From positions 1 through 64,000 of the forward strand of contig DJTE01000005.1 in NCBI GenBank assembly GCA_002439165.1: a DNA stretch of 64,000 nucleotides. The letters are read 5' to 3'. Below are positions 8,081 to 16,915 of this stretch, piece after piece. The DNA is from Chryseobacterium indologenes. Its GTDB lineage: Bacteria; Bacteroidota; Bacteroidia; Flavobacteriales; Weeksellaceae. Both the position numbers and the translations under genes were made by a program. The notes under the pieces are model-generated. The model worked only from the letters and a program-made list of their open reading frames with translations. It did no database searches and was not told the origin of the DNA. Every line of letters begins with the position of its first letter. Position 1 is the first letter of the stretch.

Positions 8081-9436
8081 ATGCAACTGTATAACACCTT
8101 AAGCGCAGAAGAAAGAGCAAAGCTTATTGATGAAGCCGGTAAAGATCGTCTTACCCTGTCTTTCTATGCGTATGCCAAAATTGAAGATCCCAAGAAATTT
8201 CGCGATGAACTGTTTATAGCCTGGAACGCCCTTGATGCTCTTGGCCGTATTTATGTTGCCCATGAAGGAATCAATGCTCAGATGAGTGTTCCTGCGGATC
8301 AGTTTGAGGCTTTTCGGGATACGCTCGAGGTCTACGATTTTATGAAAGGAATCCGTTTGAACGTAGCTGTGGATCAGGACAACTATTCCTTTTTAAAACT
8401 GACTGTAAAAGTCAGAAATAAAATCGTTGCGGATGGTTTGAATGATGATACTTTTGATGTTACCAATAAAGGAATCCACTTAAAAGCACAGGAATTTAAT
8501 GATCTGCTTGAAGATCCGAATACCATTGTAGTTGATTTCAGAAACCATTACGAAAGTGAAGTGGGCCATTTTGAAGGGGCAATTACTCCTGATGTGGAAA
8601 ATTTCAGAGAAAGCCTGCCGATTATCAACGACCAGCTGCAGGATTATAAAGAAGATAAAAACCTGTTGATGTACTGTACAGGCGGAATCCGCTGCGAAAA
8701 AGCCAGTGCTTACTTCAAACACCAGGGTTTTAAAAACGTATATCAGCTGGAAGGAGGAATCATTGAATATACCCGCCAGATCAAAGAAGAAGGAATCAAA
8801 AGCAAATTCATCGGAAAGAATTTTGTGTTTGATCACCGTCTGGGAGAAAGAATTACTGATGATATTATTTCACAGTGCCACCAGTGCGGGAAACCTTGTG
8901 ATAACCATACCAACTGTGCCAATGATGCCTGTCACCTACTGTTCATCCAGTGTGACGAATGTAAAGCCGCTATGGAAAACTGCTGCTCTACGGAATGTCT
9001 GGATATCATTCATCTGCCTTTGGAAGTGCAGGTGAAACTGAGAAAAGGGCTGCAGGTTGGAAATAAAGTCTTCAGAAAAGGAAAATCCGATGCCCTGAAG
9101 TTTAAAAATTCAGGAGATTTATCTGCAAAACCTTTGGCCAAAGCGGAAACAAAGAATATCCGGCAGAAAATCGCTGTCAAAAAAACCTTGATCGGTAAAG
9201 CGGAACATTATTATTCAAAATCAAAGATTGCCCAGTTTTTAATTGAGAATAATGAACTTTCAGTAGGGGATAAAATCCTGATTTCAGGACCTACTACCGG
9301 AGAGCAGGAAATTACTGTTACTGAAATGTATGTACAAGGCGGTCCTTGTGAAACAGCAAAAACAGGAGATCAGATTACTTTTGAGCTTCCGTTCAGAGTT
9401 CGCTTGTCTGATAAGTTGTATAAAATTTTATCCTAA
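8081..9436 (+). CDS. trhO: tRNA uridine(34) hydroxylase, rhodanese type
   Basis: 451 aa. An N-terminal ferredoxin-like domain (about 1-125, with VAHEGINAQ) is followed by a rhodanese domain with the active-site loop CTGGIRCEK, catalytic Cys at residue 199. A Cys-rich zinc-binding segment (about 267-305, several CxxC pairs) comes next, then a C-terminal extension of about 100 residues, common in Bacteroidota members. TrhO (YceA) hydroxylates U34 of certain tRNAs to 5-hydroxyuridine. It heads a three-gene rightward group with a VOC protein and 5-formyl-THF cyclo-ligase. Confidence 0.93.
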   Translation: MQLYNTLSAEERAKLIDEAGKDRLTLSFYAYAKIEDPKKFRDELFIAWNALDALGRIYVAHEGINAQMSVPADQFEAFRDTLEVYDFMKGIRLNVAVDQDNYSFLKLTVKVRNKIVADGLNDDTFDVTNKGIHLKAQEFNDLLEDPNTIVVDFRNHYESEVGHFEGAITPDVENFRESLPIINDQLQDYKEDKNLLMYCTGGIRCEKASAYFKHQGFKNVYQLEGGIIEYTRQIKEEGIKSKFIGKNFVFDHRLGERITDDIISQCHQCGKPCDNHTNCANDACHLLFIQCDECKAAMENCCSTECLDIIHLPLEVQVKLRKGLQVGNKVFRKGKSDALKFKNSGDLSAKPLAKAETKNIRQKIAVKKTLIGKAEHYYSKSKIAQFLIENNELSVGDKILISGPTTGEQEITVTEMYVQGGPCETAKTGDQITFELPFRVRLSDKLYKILS

Positions 9437-9448
9437 AAAATACCTGTC

Positions 9449-9823
9449 ATGTCCGGAATTATTTCTTCAGCTTCCCAATTGGTGGTTTCAGATGTTCAGA
9501 ATACCATTCGTTTTTATGAGAAAATCGGGTTTACGGTTCTGAATTTTTTAGAGGAAAATGGGCGTAAAGTATATGGAATTGTTGTAAAAGATCATTTCCA
9601 GATCCATCTCATTGAATCGAAAAAAGAAAACCTTCACTTTAATGAAGACCTGAATCCTCTGGCGGCTGATCTTATCCTCTGGATTCCGGAGATTGAAGAA
9701 TTTTACAGGGAAATGATACAGCTTGAAATTGAGATCTCTGAACCGATTACCAAAAGGATATACGGTAATACAGAATTTTCATTTAAAGATATAGACGGTC
9801 ATAAAATATTAGTCTGCGATTAA
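9449..9823 (+). CDS. VOC-superfamily (glyoxalase-like) protein
   Basis: 124 aa with the paired beta-alpha-beta-beta-beta layout of the vicinal oxygen chelate fold: QLVVSDVQNTIRFYEKIGF at the start of module one and EIEEFYREM with FKDIDGHKI in module two. The metal-ligand positions of true glyoxalase I are not obvious, so it may be a binding or resistance-type protein rather than an enzyme. It begins 12 bases after trhO and ends 14 bases before the next gene, so it is co-transcribed. Substrate unknown. Confidence 0.82.
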   Translation: MSGIISSASQLVVSDVQNTIRFYEKIGFTVLNFLEENGRKVYGIVVKDHFQIHLIESKKENLHFNEDLNPLAADLILWIPEIEEFYREMIQLEIEISEPITKRIYGNTEFSFKDIDGHKILVCD

Positions 9824-9837
9824 TTAATACGTCAATT

Positions 9838-10413
9838 ATGCTGAAAGCTGAGCTAAGAAAAAAATATATGCAAAAAAGAAAAGCCTTGTCTTCTGATGAG
9901 GCTTTTGTGTTATCTGAGAAAATATTCAGGAACTTTCTGGATTATTTCAATCCCCGGGAAGGGCAGAAAATACATATTTTCATTCCCATTGAGAAATTTA
10001 ATGAGATTGATACCCGGATCTTTATTGAATATTTTTTTGAGCATCATATCCGCGTGTATGTGCCGAAGATTGTTTCGGATCAGCTTATTGCGGTTGAAAT
10101 TTCTGAGGATTCGGTTTTTGAAACCAATAACTGGGGAATTTCGGAACCTGTTAACAGTAATGATTCCGGGGAAACCGATTTTGACTTTGTCATTACCCCA
10201 TTGCTGTACTGCGACCGTCACGGAAACAGAATAGGATACGGAAAAGGCTTTTATGACAGGCTTTTTCAGAATATTTCACAGGAAACAAAAAAAGTCGGGG
10301 TCAATTACTTTAACCCCGATGAATATGTGGATGATAGCTGGGAAAATGATATTCCTTTAGACTATTTGGTTACGCCTGTTGAAGTGGTGTCTTTTTTTAG
10401 CGGAGCAGAGTAA
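9838..10413 (+). CDS. 5-formyltetrahydrofolate cyclo-ligase
   Basis: 191 aa. The N terminus (RKKYMQKRKALS) matches the family's basic helix and the C-terminal signature GNRIGYGKGFYDR marks the ATP-binding loop. The enzyme converts 5-formyl-THF to 5,10-methenyl-THF using ATP, recovering folate in the cytoplasm. The last 52 bases overlap the 3' end of the convergent lipoprotein gene at 10362-10949, so the two stop codons sit inside each other's reading frames. Confidence 0.92.
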   Translation: MLKAELRKKYMQKRKALSSDEAFVLSEKIFRNFLDYFNPREGQKIHIFIPIEKFNEIDTRIFIEYFFEHHIRVYVPKIVSDQLIAVEISEDSVFETNNWGISEPVNSNDSGETDFDFVITPLLYCDRHGNRIGYGKGFYDRLFQNISQETKKVGVNYFNPDEYVDDSWENDIPLDYLVTPVEVVSFFSGAE

Positions 10414-10949
10414 AAATCAAGGAAGTAGAATTTAAACTCTTTCTGCATTTTAGATGGAGTCAATAAAAGGATATATTGTGCATTTTTTTCAAAGGTTCCC
10501 AGAGATTTCTTTTTGTCATCGAAATATTCCACATCGAATCTGGCATAATCTAAGGTGTCTTTTTTATAGAATTCTTTATAAACATTCAGATTATTCACTT
10601 TTACCGATTTTACTTTCAGGCTGTCCAGTTCTCTGAACAGTTTTTTGAATGTTAAAGAATCCGGTTTATGAAAATAGCTTTCCATCTGTGAATAAATAGC
10701 GGTGTCTATTTCTGTATTTCTGTTCCCGGTCAGGTAAAGGGTGGAGAGATCAAGCAGTTCCTGAACTTTCTGCTGGGTGATGGAATTAATGACCTGCATG
10801 CTGTCCATCTGTACGGCAGGGTAGCTTTTGGTGTTGTTGCTGTTTCTCAGTTTTTCGAGATCACTTACAGATTCCGTTTTTTTGTTATTGCAGGCAGCGA
10901 ATGCAATTATAAGTACTGCCAGAAGTAAAAAGTTATTTATTTTTTTCAT
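10362..10949 (-). CDS. Putative lipoprotein, second gene of a two-gene unit
   Basis: 195 aa from the ATG at 10949 (MKKINNF); a start four codons upstream would only lengthen the signal peptide. A lipobox (AFAAC) places the lipid Cys at about residue 20, so it is anchored in a membrane. The rest is charged, with a helical first half and a beta-rich end. No family is recognised. It overlaps the end of the upstream gene by 17 bases, so translation is probably coupled to the membrane regulator-like protein. Its 3' end overlaps the convergent cyclo-ligase gene by 52 bases. Confidence 0.82.
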   Translation of the reverse strand: MKKINNFLLLAVLIIAFAACNNKKTESVSDLEKLRNSNNTKSYPAVQMDSMQVINSITQQKVQELLDLSTLYLTGNRNTEIDTAIYSQMESYFHKPDSLTFKKLFRELDSLKVKSVKVNNLNVYKEFYKKDTLDYARFDVEYFDDKKKSLGTFEKNAQYILLLTPSKMQKEFKFYFLDFYSAPLKKDTTSTGVTK

Positions 10950-12099
10950 CTGTGGATGCAATTTTAAATTTGATAGATACTATTTTTCCTTTTTTATCCT
11001 TAATCATTTCAATAAGATTCAGGTTTTTTAAGGAGGTGGTAGGAGTGGTTACCAGTGTGATGTATTTTTGCTTGTCCAGCCTTTCAATTCCATAGATATT
11101 GTTATCATAGATCTGATAGATTACGGCTGTATTACTGATCAGGTTTTCCAGCTGGTTTCTTTTCTGTTTAAGGAGTTCCGGATTTCCTTTGGCATCTTTT
11201 ACCGAAAAATAATAGGCTGCCATCTTATAATCATCCGGCTTCAGTTCTATGCGCTCTTCATCCGGGGCATTTTCAAGACTCCTGGTTACGGTAAGGGGTT
11301 CATACAGGGGAGAGGTAATCACCATTTTCAGATTTTTATCTTTGGTGGAATAATAAAAGCATTCATTCGGCTTTATTTTATACAGGATAGGAGACTCATT
11401 GTCCTTCATCACCATAATATTAAGGGTATTGATTGCGGAAGTTCCCCTGTCTTTATCCACAAAACAATATTTATAGGTTTTTGAAAAAATTTCATCTTTA
11501 AAACCCAGAAGTCCGGTAATCGTAATTAAAACTGAAGTTACAACAGCCCATACATGTTTTTTAAAGAAATTTTTCTTAGGGACAGCGGGTGTTGTTCCAG
11601 GATTCTCTGTTAAAGTTGTATTTTGTTTAAGTGTTTGATTATCAGTATTTGATTTTTGTAAATCGGTATTTTCATGCGGCTGATATACTGTTTTTGGAAG
11701 CTGGATTTCAGATTTTGGAAGTTCCGGAGCTTCAGCAACTGTTTTTTCCAGTTCATTGATTTCTTCCTCATCAGTTTCTTCATTATCCTGAAGAAGTTCA
11801 CCGGCAAAAAGGTGCTGTTTCTTGAACTCGTACCATGAGTCGTATCCCGCATAAATACTCAGTAAATTGAGCATATCTATTCTCGGTAATTTGGTGACTG
11901 GTGAAGTTTTGAAATAGGTGTAAAATGACTTTTCACTGATGTTGCCTTTCGCTTTTTTGCGCAGGTCTTCCTGGAAATATATAATATCAATCCCCTTCCA
12001 TTTAGAAATATCATCATGGGAAGGAGTGTATTCTTTTAAATATTGTGCCTGAACGTCCTTTTTAAGCTGTTCAAAGTGCAGTAGATCTAAATCTGTCAA
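10933..12099 (-). CDS. Membrane-anchored protein with HTH-like N-terminal domain
   Basis: 388 aa. Residues about 25-95 (KWKGIDIIYFQEDL, ISEKSFYTYFKT, LPRIDMLNLLSIYAGY, WYEFKK) look like a helical N-terminal domain I recall in Bacteroidota signalling proteins and resemble a helix-turn-helix. An acidic, Gln/Thr-rich linker (about 100-170) leads to one membrane helix (about 183-200), then a beta-rich periplasmic domain (about 205-388). This topology suggests an envelope sensor with a cytoplasmic DNA- or protein-binding head, by inference only. It is followed by an overlapping lipoprotein gene. The DNA-binding assignment needs a profile search. Confidence 0.7.
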   Translation of the reverse strand: MTDLDLLHFEQLKKDVQAQYLKEYTPSHDDISKWKGIDIIYFQEDLRKKAKGNISEKSFYTYFKTSPVTKLPRIDMLNLLSIYAGYDSWYEFKKQHLFAGELLQDNEETDEEEINELEKTVAEAPELPKSEIQLPKTVYQPHENTDLQKSNTDNQTLKQNTTLTENPGTTPAVPKKNFFKKHVWAVVTSVLITITGLLGFKDEIFSKTYKYCFVDKDRGTSAINTLNIMVMKDNESPILYKIKPNECFYYSTKDKNLKMVITSPLYEPLTVTRSLENAPDEERIELKPDDYKMAAYYFSVKDAKGNPELLKQKRNQLENLISNTAVIYQIYDNNIYGIERLDKQKYITLVTTPTTSLKNLNLIEMIKDKKGKIVSIKFKIASTDEKNK

Positions 12100-12160
12100 T
12101 TTTTTTGTTTAATAATTAATTTGTTGATTATCAGTTATGTTTTTTTGTAAAACTATTTTA

Positions 12161-12191
12161 CAAATGTATTACAATTATTTTTCATAAACAA
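12161..12191 (-). promoter_or_regulatory. Promoter of the membrane regulator-like gene
   Basis: Read leftward: TTG (12191-12189), 20 bases, TACATTTG (12168-12161), about 60 bases before the start at 12099. Confidence 0.75.
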
Positions 12192-12206
12192 CTTTTCTAT
12201 CTGCTA

Positions 12207-12214
12207 TACCTTTG
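12207..12214 (+). promoter_or_regulatory. Likely -7 element of the Ala-rich lipoprotein gene
   Basis: TACCTTTG, 70 bases before the ATG at 12284. No exact TTG is seen at the expected -33 position. The element lies 16 bases from the divergent promoter, so the two genes could be co-regulated. Confidence 0.5.
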
Positions 12215-12283
12215 TCTTGTTCAAATAACAGAACAGAAGAAAATTTTATAAAACAATATTAACAAAATTAAATTTAATTTATT

Positions 12284-12610
12284 ATGAAAAAGTCATTATT
12301 CGTAGCTGCTATCGCTGCAATCTCTCTAGTTGCTTGTAAAAAAACTGAAGCTACTGCTACTGAAGGAACTAACGATTCTGCTAACGCTCCTGTTGAAACT
12401 GCTGCTAACGTAGCTGATTCTGCTAACAAAGTAATCGATTCTGCTGCTACTGCTGGTGTTCAGGCTACTAAAGATGCTGCTGCTGCTACTACTGCTGCTG
12501 GAGCTGAGGCTGCTAAAGATGCTTCTAAAGGAGCTGCTGATGCTGCTAAAGGAGCTGCTGAAGCTGCTAAAGACGCTACAAAAGAAGCTGCTAAAGAAGC
12601 TAAGAAATAA
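12284..12610 (+). CDS. Ala/Lys-rich helical lipoprotein
   Basis: 108 aa. Signal peptide with a lipobox (SLVAC, Cys at 18). From residue about 50 the protein is almost only Ala, Lys, Asp, Glu, Gly and Thr, in runs such as AAKGAAEAAKDATKEAAKEAKK, which give an amphipathic helix with an 11-residue-like period. This resembles the low-complexity helices of LEA group 3 proteins and some small lipoproteins such as Lpp; that is composition, not homology. Ala is coded almost only by GCT, as in the ribosomal genes, suggesting high expression. It has its own promoter and terminator. Confidence 0.85.
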   Translation: MKKSLFVAAIAAISLVACKKTEATATEGTNDSANAPVETAANVADSANKVIDSAATAGVQATKDAAAATTAAGAEAAKDASKGAADAAKGAAEAAKDATKEAAKEAKK

Positions 12611-12637
12611 TTTTAGCTTAAGCTTAAATAATAAAAG

Positions 12638-12662
12638 AACCGTTTCACCCAGTGAGACGGTT
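12638..12662 (+). terminator. Terminator of the Ala-rich lipoprotein gene
   Basis: Stem AACCGTTTCA against TGAGACGGTT (one T-G pair), 5-base loop, followed by seven T. A strong single-gene terminator 28 bases after the stop codon. Confidence 0.9.
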
Positions 12663-12757
12663 TTTTTATGCTCTTTTTTTATCAATATTCTTATAGTTCG
12701 GTTTGAACAAATACTTGCAGGGAAGGGTATCTTTTTGTTCGGGTTTGCCTTCTGAAA

Positions 12758-13525
12758 TTATCCCTTCTTCTGCCTTAAGGATTCATAACAGGTTATAGCT
12801 ACGGCATTGCTCAGATTCAGGGAATCGATACTTCCGGACATAGGAATGAGGGTGTTTTTTCCTTTTCCGGTCCAGAAATCGCTTAAACCGGAATGTTCTG
12901 TACCGAATAATACGGCAGAACGCTGTGTAAAATCTCTTTTATAAAGGTCTTCAGCAGTCTCATCCATAAGAGTGGTGTAAATATTGAATGCATTTTTCCT
13001 GAGAAATTCAAAGGTTTCCTGGTTTTCGGCCTGATAAACTTCCATTCCGAAAAGACATCCTACACTGGATCTGATCACATTGGGGTTGTAAAAATCAGTT
13101 TTTCCGTCAGAAACAATCAGGGCATCAATGCCGAATGCTTCGCAGCTTCTTAAAATTGCCCCCAGGTTTCCAGGCTTCTCTACACCTTCCACGATGATAA
13201 CCGTGGCATTTTCTTTAGGTACAAATGACGATAAAGGGTTTTCCTTAGCCCGGTATATACCGATAATTCCCTCGGAACTTTCTCTGTAAGCTATTTTCTC
13301 GTATACTTTTTCACTTACATAATGAATTCTGGCATCAGGAAGCTGTCCTTTAAAAATATTTTCACAGATGAAAAACTCTACGGCTTCAAAACTGAAACGT
13401 AATGCTCTTTCATTTTCCTGCCGGCCCTCAACTACAAAAACTTTTGATTTTTTACGAAACCTATTGTCAGTAAGGAGTTTAGTGACATTTTTTATTTTAT
13501 CGTTTTGAAAACTTTCTATCAACAT
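12758..13525 (-). CDS. SpoU/TrmH-family RNA 2'-O-methyltransferase
   Basis: 255 aa. An N-terminal RNA-binding domain (SpoU_sub_bind-like, about 5-75, with VFVVEGRQ) precedes the knotted SPOUT domain with its three motifs: EGVEKPGNLGAILRS (about 131-145), LFGTEHSGLS (about 211-220) and IPMSGSIDSLNLSNAVAI near the C terminus. Such enzymes 2'-O-methylate rRNA or tRNA ribose using S-adenosylmethionine. The exact target cannot be told. It ends a leftward group that begins with rmuC; the gap to the CPBP gene is 20 bases. Confidence 0.9.
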   Translation of the reverse strand: MLIESFQNDKIKNVTKLLTDNRFRKKSKVFVVEGRQENERALRFSFEAVEFFICENIFKGQLPDARIHYVSEKVYEKIAYRESSEGIIGIYRAKENPLSSFVPKENATVIIVEGVEKPGNLGAILRSCEAFGIDALIVSDGKTDFYNPNVIRSSVGCLFGMEVYQAENQETFEFLRKNAFNIYTTLMDETAEDLYKRDFTQRSAVLFGTEHSGLSDFWTGKGKNTLIPMSGSIDSLNLSNAVAITCYESLRQKKG

Positions 13526-13545
13526 TCTGCAAAATTATGCAAAAT

Positions 13546-14337
13546 TTATGATTGAACTTCTCTGGTCCTGATAAAAGCACTTTTCCAGATCACCTCAAAA
13601 GGGATTTTATTTTTTCTTTTAAAATAAATGATAAGTACGATTACAACGACAATTGAGACTATTTTATAAAGATTTCCGTAGAGATTTCCGGAAACATTTT
13701 CCGAGACATTAAATATTTCCCAGTACATATTCATAAAGAAATGAAGGAATATAGCTGTCCATAAGTTGTAATCCGTTTCAAAATATGTCCATGCAAAGAA
13801 TACTGAGCCTAGAAATGTAATGGCAAATATCTCAAACAATTCTGTAATGTTCTGACTTTGATATAAATGTACCTGAGCAAAAAGCAAGGAACCGAATAAT
13901 GCGGATGATAAAAAACCAAGTCTGGTAAACCGGAATAGTATTCCGATAAGAAAAGACCGGAAAATAATCTCCTCAAAAAATGCTGAAGAAAGTGTGTTGA
14001 TAAAGAGGGATTCCAGGTTTATTTTGCTTATTGCCTTAAAATGAATCAAATACCCGATGAGCATGGGAAGGGTTCCGGTAAATGCAAGCATAAATCCTCT
14101 GCTAATGGGTTTGTTTAATGAAAACAGATCTGCAATATTCCTTTTGGGAAACAATACTTTTAAGGTAACCATCAATGGAATTAATGTCACAGAATAAGCA
14201 ATTACATGGGCAATAGCCTTGCTTTGAAGGATACTTTTTGTAAAAGTCTGGATCGTTTTAAAATAAAATAAATCGAAGAAATAATAGATGGTAAAGCCTG
14301 CAGTAAAGATTAAGAAGAAGCTGATTTTTTTACTCAT
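13546..14337 (-). CDS. CPBP-family intramembrane glutamic endopeptidase
   Basis: 263 aa with seven or eight predicted membrane segments. The CPBP (Abi) signature is clear: EEIIFR with E122, E123 and R127, a His in FAQVHLY (about 160), and a second His in AIFLHFFMN near residue 202. Relatives process membrane proteins or prenylated peptides, or give bacteriocin self-immunity. No bacteriocin gene is adjacent, so an immunity role is not supported here. It lies between the LytTR regulator and the TrmH-type gene. Confidence 0.88.
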   Translation of the reverse strand: MSKKISFFLIFTAGFTIYYFFDLFYFKTIQTFTKSILQSKAIAHVIAYSVTLIPLMVTLKVLFPKRNIADLFSLNKPISRGFMLAFTGTLPMLIGYLIHFKAISKINLESLFINTLSSAFFEEIIFRSFLIGILFRFTRLGFLSSALFGSLLFAQVHLYQSQNITELFEIFAITFLGSVFFAWTYFETDYNLWTAIFLHFFMNMYWEIFNVSENVSGNLYGNLYKIVSIVVVIVLIIYFKRKNKIPFEVIWKSAFIRTREVQS

Positions 14338-14430
14338 GTCTGTTAATTTTTGAGCAAAAATGTAGCTTTAAATCCAGACTTTTAAGGTAATGTGATGAAT
14401 AACAAAGAATAGTGACGAATGACAAAATTA

Positions 14431-15261
14431 TCAATGCTGCTTCTGCAATTGAGGAATAATTGATGGTATGAAACTTCTTGAAACAGGAATTTCAAAATCA
14501 ATTTCAGGAAGAATTAATTTATAGCCCTGAGCATTTCCTTTGATTTTTTTTACCCTTCCCAGATTGACGATATAAGATCGGTGGCATCTTTTAACAGAAT
14601 CTGTTCCGATTTGCTGTAAAGCACCGGATAAGCTTATTCTGATCAGTATTTTTCTTAAACTGTCATTCTCTATAAAGTAAAATGTACAGTAATTTTCCAT
14701 AGACCGAACCAATAAAAAATCATTTTCAGCGATGATAAGTTCTGTATTCTGTGCGGATATTTTCAGGAGATTTTGTTGTTGTCCGGAAATGGGAAGATTG
14801 GGATAAATATTGTGAGCTGTATTTTCATGTATATTCTTTAAATAGATATACCGTGATAAAATGTATATGACAGAAACCGGAATTCCGATTGCCAGGGAAT
14901 ACAGTAACATATAAAAATAATTACCGGGATCAAGTTTTACATGGCTTACAAATAATGCATTATAAAAATAGGAAAAAACAGATCCCAGGAATAAAATGAA
15001 AATTATTTTTAAGAGCTCGGTGCCGATATTCCAGTTGCTAAAAAGGGAAGTTATAAGGTTGACAATGAAAAAAACAGTTCCGAAAATAATGCAGTAGGGA
15101 AAAAGTATCAGGAATTTATTAGGATGCCGGAAGTTTTCCGTACCAAAAGGCTGAAAAATAATCAAAAACAGATATACCGAAATTCCGGCTCCCAGAGAAG
15201 AAACCAATATTTCTTTGAGGGATTCGGACTTTGGATAAGGATATGATGCAAAAGAAAACAT
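14431..15261 (-). CDS. LytTR-domain regulator with membrane N terminus
   Basis: 276 aa. Four hydrophobic segments (about 26-43, 49-71, 83-103 and 117-138) are followed by a C-terminal LytTR DNA-binding domain (about 165-270: LLVRSMENYCTFYF, RCHRSYIVNLGRVKKI, IPVSRSFIPSI). Unlike AlgR/AgrA-type regulators there is no receiver domain, so it belongs to the membrane-coupled LytTR type, in which the membrane part may sense a signal directly. It starts 12 bases after rmuC. Confidence 0.88.
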   Translation of the reverse strand: MFSFASYPYPKSESLKEILVSSLGAGISVYLFLIIFQPFGTENFRHPNKFLILFPYCIIFGTVFFIVNLITSLFSNWNIGTELLKIIFILFLGSVFSYFYNALFVSHVKLDPGNYFYMLLYSLAIGIPVSVIYILSRYIYLKNIHENTAHNIYPNLPISGQQQNLLKISAQNTELIIAENDFLLVRSMENYCTFYFIENDSLRKILIRISLSGALQQIGTDSVKRCHRSYIVNLGRVKKIKGNAQGYKLILPEIDFEIPVSRSFIPSIIPQLQKQH

Positions 15262-15273
15262 ACAATAAGGGAT

Positions 15274-16779
15274 TTAGCTTTCTGATTGGTCAGTAAAACT
15301 GCTGTTGTCAATAAGACTTTGAGGCAGGTCCTTTTTATTTTTGATTCCTAAGGATTTCAGTTTTTGAGTTTGAATCACAAGGTTGTCATTTCCGGTATGA
15401 AGCTGTTTATAAGCTTCGTTGTAAACATTTTTAGCCTGGTCAAGATTTCGTCCTACTTTTTCCAGATTTTCTACAAAACCTACGAATTTATCATAAAGCC
15501 TGGCACCGCGGTCTGCGATCTCTATTGAGTTTCTGTTCTGGTATTCACGCTTCCAGAGATCAGCAATGAGTTTAAGGGAAGTGATCAGATTGCTTGGATT
15601 CAGCAAAAGGATTCTTCTTTCATACGCATAGTTCCAAAGATTCTGATCGGCCTGCATAGCTGCAATATAAGCCGGTTCACTTGGGATAAACATCATTACA
15701 AAATCTAAAGATTTTCCATAATCGTCATATGCTTTTTGACTTAATTGATTAATATGGTTCTTGATAGATCCAAGATGCCGGCTCAGTTTTATGGCATAAA
15801 CGTCAGCATCGGTTTCATCTACCAATTCTGTGAAAGCTGTCAGTGATACTTTGGAATCAATAATCACGTTTCTTTCATCAGGGTATTTTACAACGGCATC
15901 GGGACGCATTTTTTTTCCGGAGAATTCTGAGAATAAAGCTTTATTATCTTCATCACGCAATTCATGTTCCAGAAAATATTCTCTTCCTTTTACCAGTCCT
16001 GATTTTTCGAGGATGCTTTCCAGGATCATTTCTCCCCAGTTTCCCTGGGTTTTGCTTTCACCTTTTAAAGCACGGGTCAGTTTTTTGGCATCATCAGAGA
16101 TCTGCTGGTTAAGTTCTGCAAGTTCTTTTACCTTTTCAGCCAGAGAGAAGCGTTCTTTATTTTCTTTTTCATAGGCTTCATTCACTTTGTTCTTCAAATC
16201 TGCTATTTTTTCCTGAAAAGGTTCAAGAATGTTTTTTAAATTATTCTGATTCAGCGTAGTAAACTTTTCTGTCTTTTCCTCTAAAATTTTAGTGGCCAGA
16301 TTTTCAAACTGCAGCCTGGATTCCTCCTGAATCCTGATGATCTCCTCTTTCCGGGTTTGTAAAGACTGTTGCAGGCTTTCGTTCTGAGCGGCAAATTCTG
16401 CATTTTTAGCTAAAATATCCTGCTTTTCAATGGTCAGCACTTCCAGTTGGGAAGTCTGTCTGTTGTTTAACTGCTTCAGTTCCTGAAACTGGGTATTCAC
16501 AGAAGTATACTCTGCCGAAAGTTTTGCAAACTCATTTTTCAGATCATTCAGCAGATCCTGGCTGAGCAGATGCAGTTCTTTTTCTTTGCCATTTTCTTCA
16601 TTCAGTTCCCTGATCTTCTGAAGAGAGTTGGTAAGATCAGCATTATTTTTAATATGTAAATTATTTAATTCTTCATAGGAACTTCTTGAAACCGAGGATG
16701 ATTTCAGGGCCAGATATACAATCAGGGCACCCAGCAGGCCCCCGGTAATACATCCGATAATTAGGTAGGTTATCTCCAT
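15274..16779 (-). CDS. rmuC: DNA recombination protein RmuC
   Basis: 501 aa. An N-terminal membrane anchor (about 3-25) leads into a long coiled coil (about 35-245) and then the RmuC nuclease-like domain (about 250-450) with GNWGEMILESILEKSGL, MRPDAVVKYPDERNVIIDSKVS and the MMFIPSEPAYIAA motif. RmuC limits recombination between inverted repeats; the C-terminal domain belongs to the PD-(D/E)xK-like group. It is transcribed divergently from the two-component system at 16916. Confidence 0.94.
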   Translation of the reverse strand: MEITYLIIGCITGGLLGALIVYLALKSSSVSRSSYEELNNLHIKNNADLTNSLQKIRELNEENGKEKELHLLSQDLLNDLKNEFAKLSAEYTSVNTQFQELKQLNNRQTSQLEVLTIEKQDILAKNAEFAAQNESLQQSLQTRKEEIIRIQEESRLQFENLATKILEEKTEKFTTLNQNNLKNILEPFQEKIADLKNKVNEAYEKENKERFSLAEKVKELAELNQQISDDAKKLTRALKGESKTQGNWGEMILESILEKSGLVKGREYFLEHELRDEDNKALFSEFSGKKMRPDAVVKYPDERNVIIDSKVSLTAFTELVDETDADVYAIKLSRHLGSIKNHINQLSQKAYDDYGKSLDFVMMFIPSEPAYIAAMQADQNLWNYAYERRILLLNPSNLITSLKLIADLWKREYQNRNSIEIADRGARLYDKFVGFVENLEKVGRNLDQAKNVYNEAYKQLHTGNDNLVIQTQKLKSLGIKNKKDLPQSLIDNSSFTDQSES

Positions 16780-16915
16780 TTTTCAAAATTATGAAAAAAG
16801 GCCGGATGTTGGAGGTGTTTACGGATATGTACGGCTCTAAAATATCTTCTGTCTTTGTTCCCGATTTCTCTTCTAACTACATAATGGCTATATTTATGGG
16901 AAATTTCTGAAGCAC

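Noticed and set aside
12326..12685. Long Ser/Phe-rich reading frame antisense to the Ala-rich lipoprotein
   Set aside because: It is a by-product of the GCT-rich, stop-free repeats of the lipoprotein gene on the other strand.
13546..14337. CPBP protease as part of a bacteriocin immunity system with the GG-leader peptide
   Set aside because: The peptide gene is 13 kb away with many unrelated genes between, so no operon or module link exists.
16837..16877. CTAA motifs upstream of the response regulator as a second copy of the phased array
   Set aside because: The two motifs are 36 bases apart, not a multiple of 11, and there is no run of units; autoregulation through this array is not supported.
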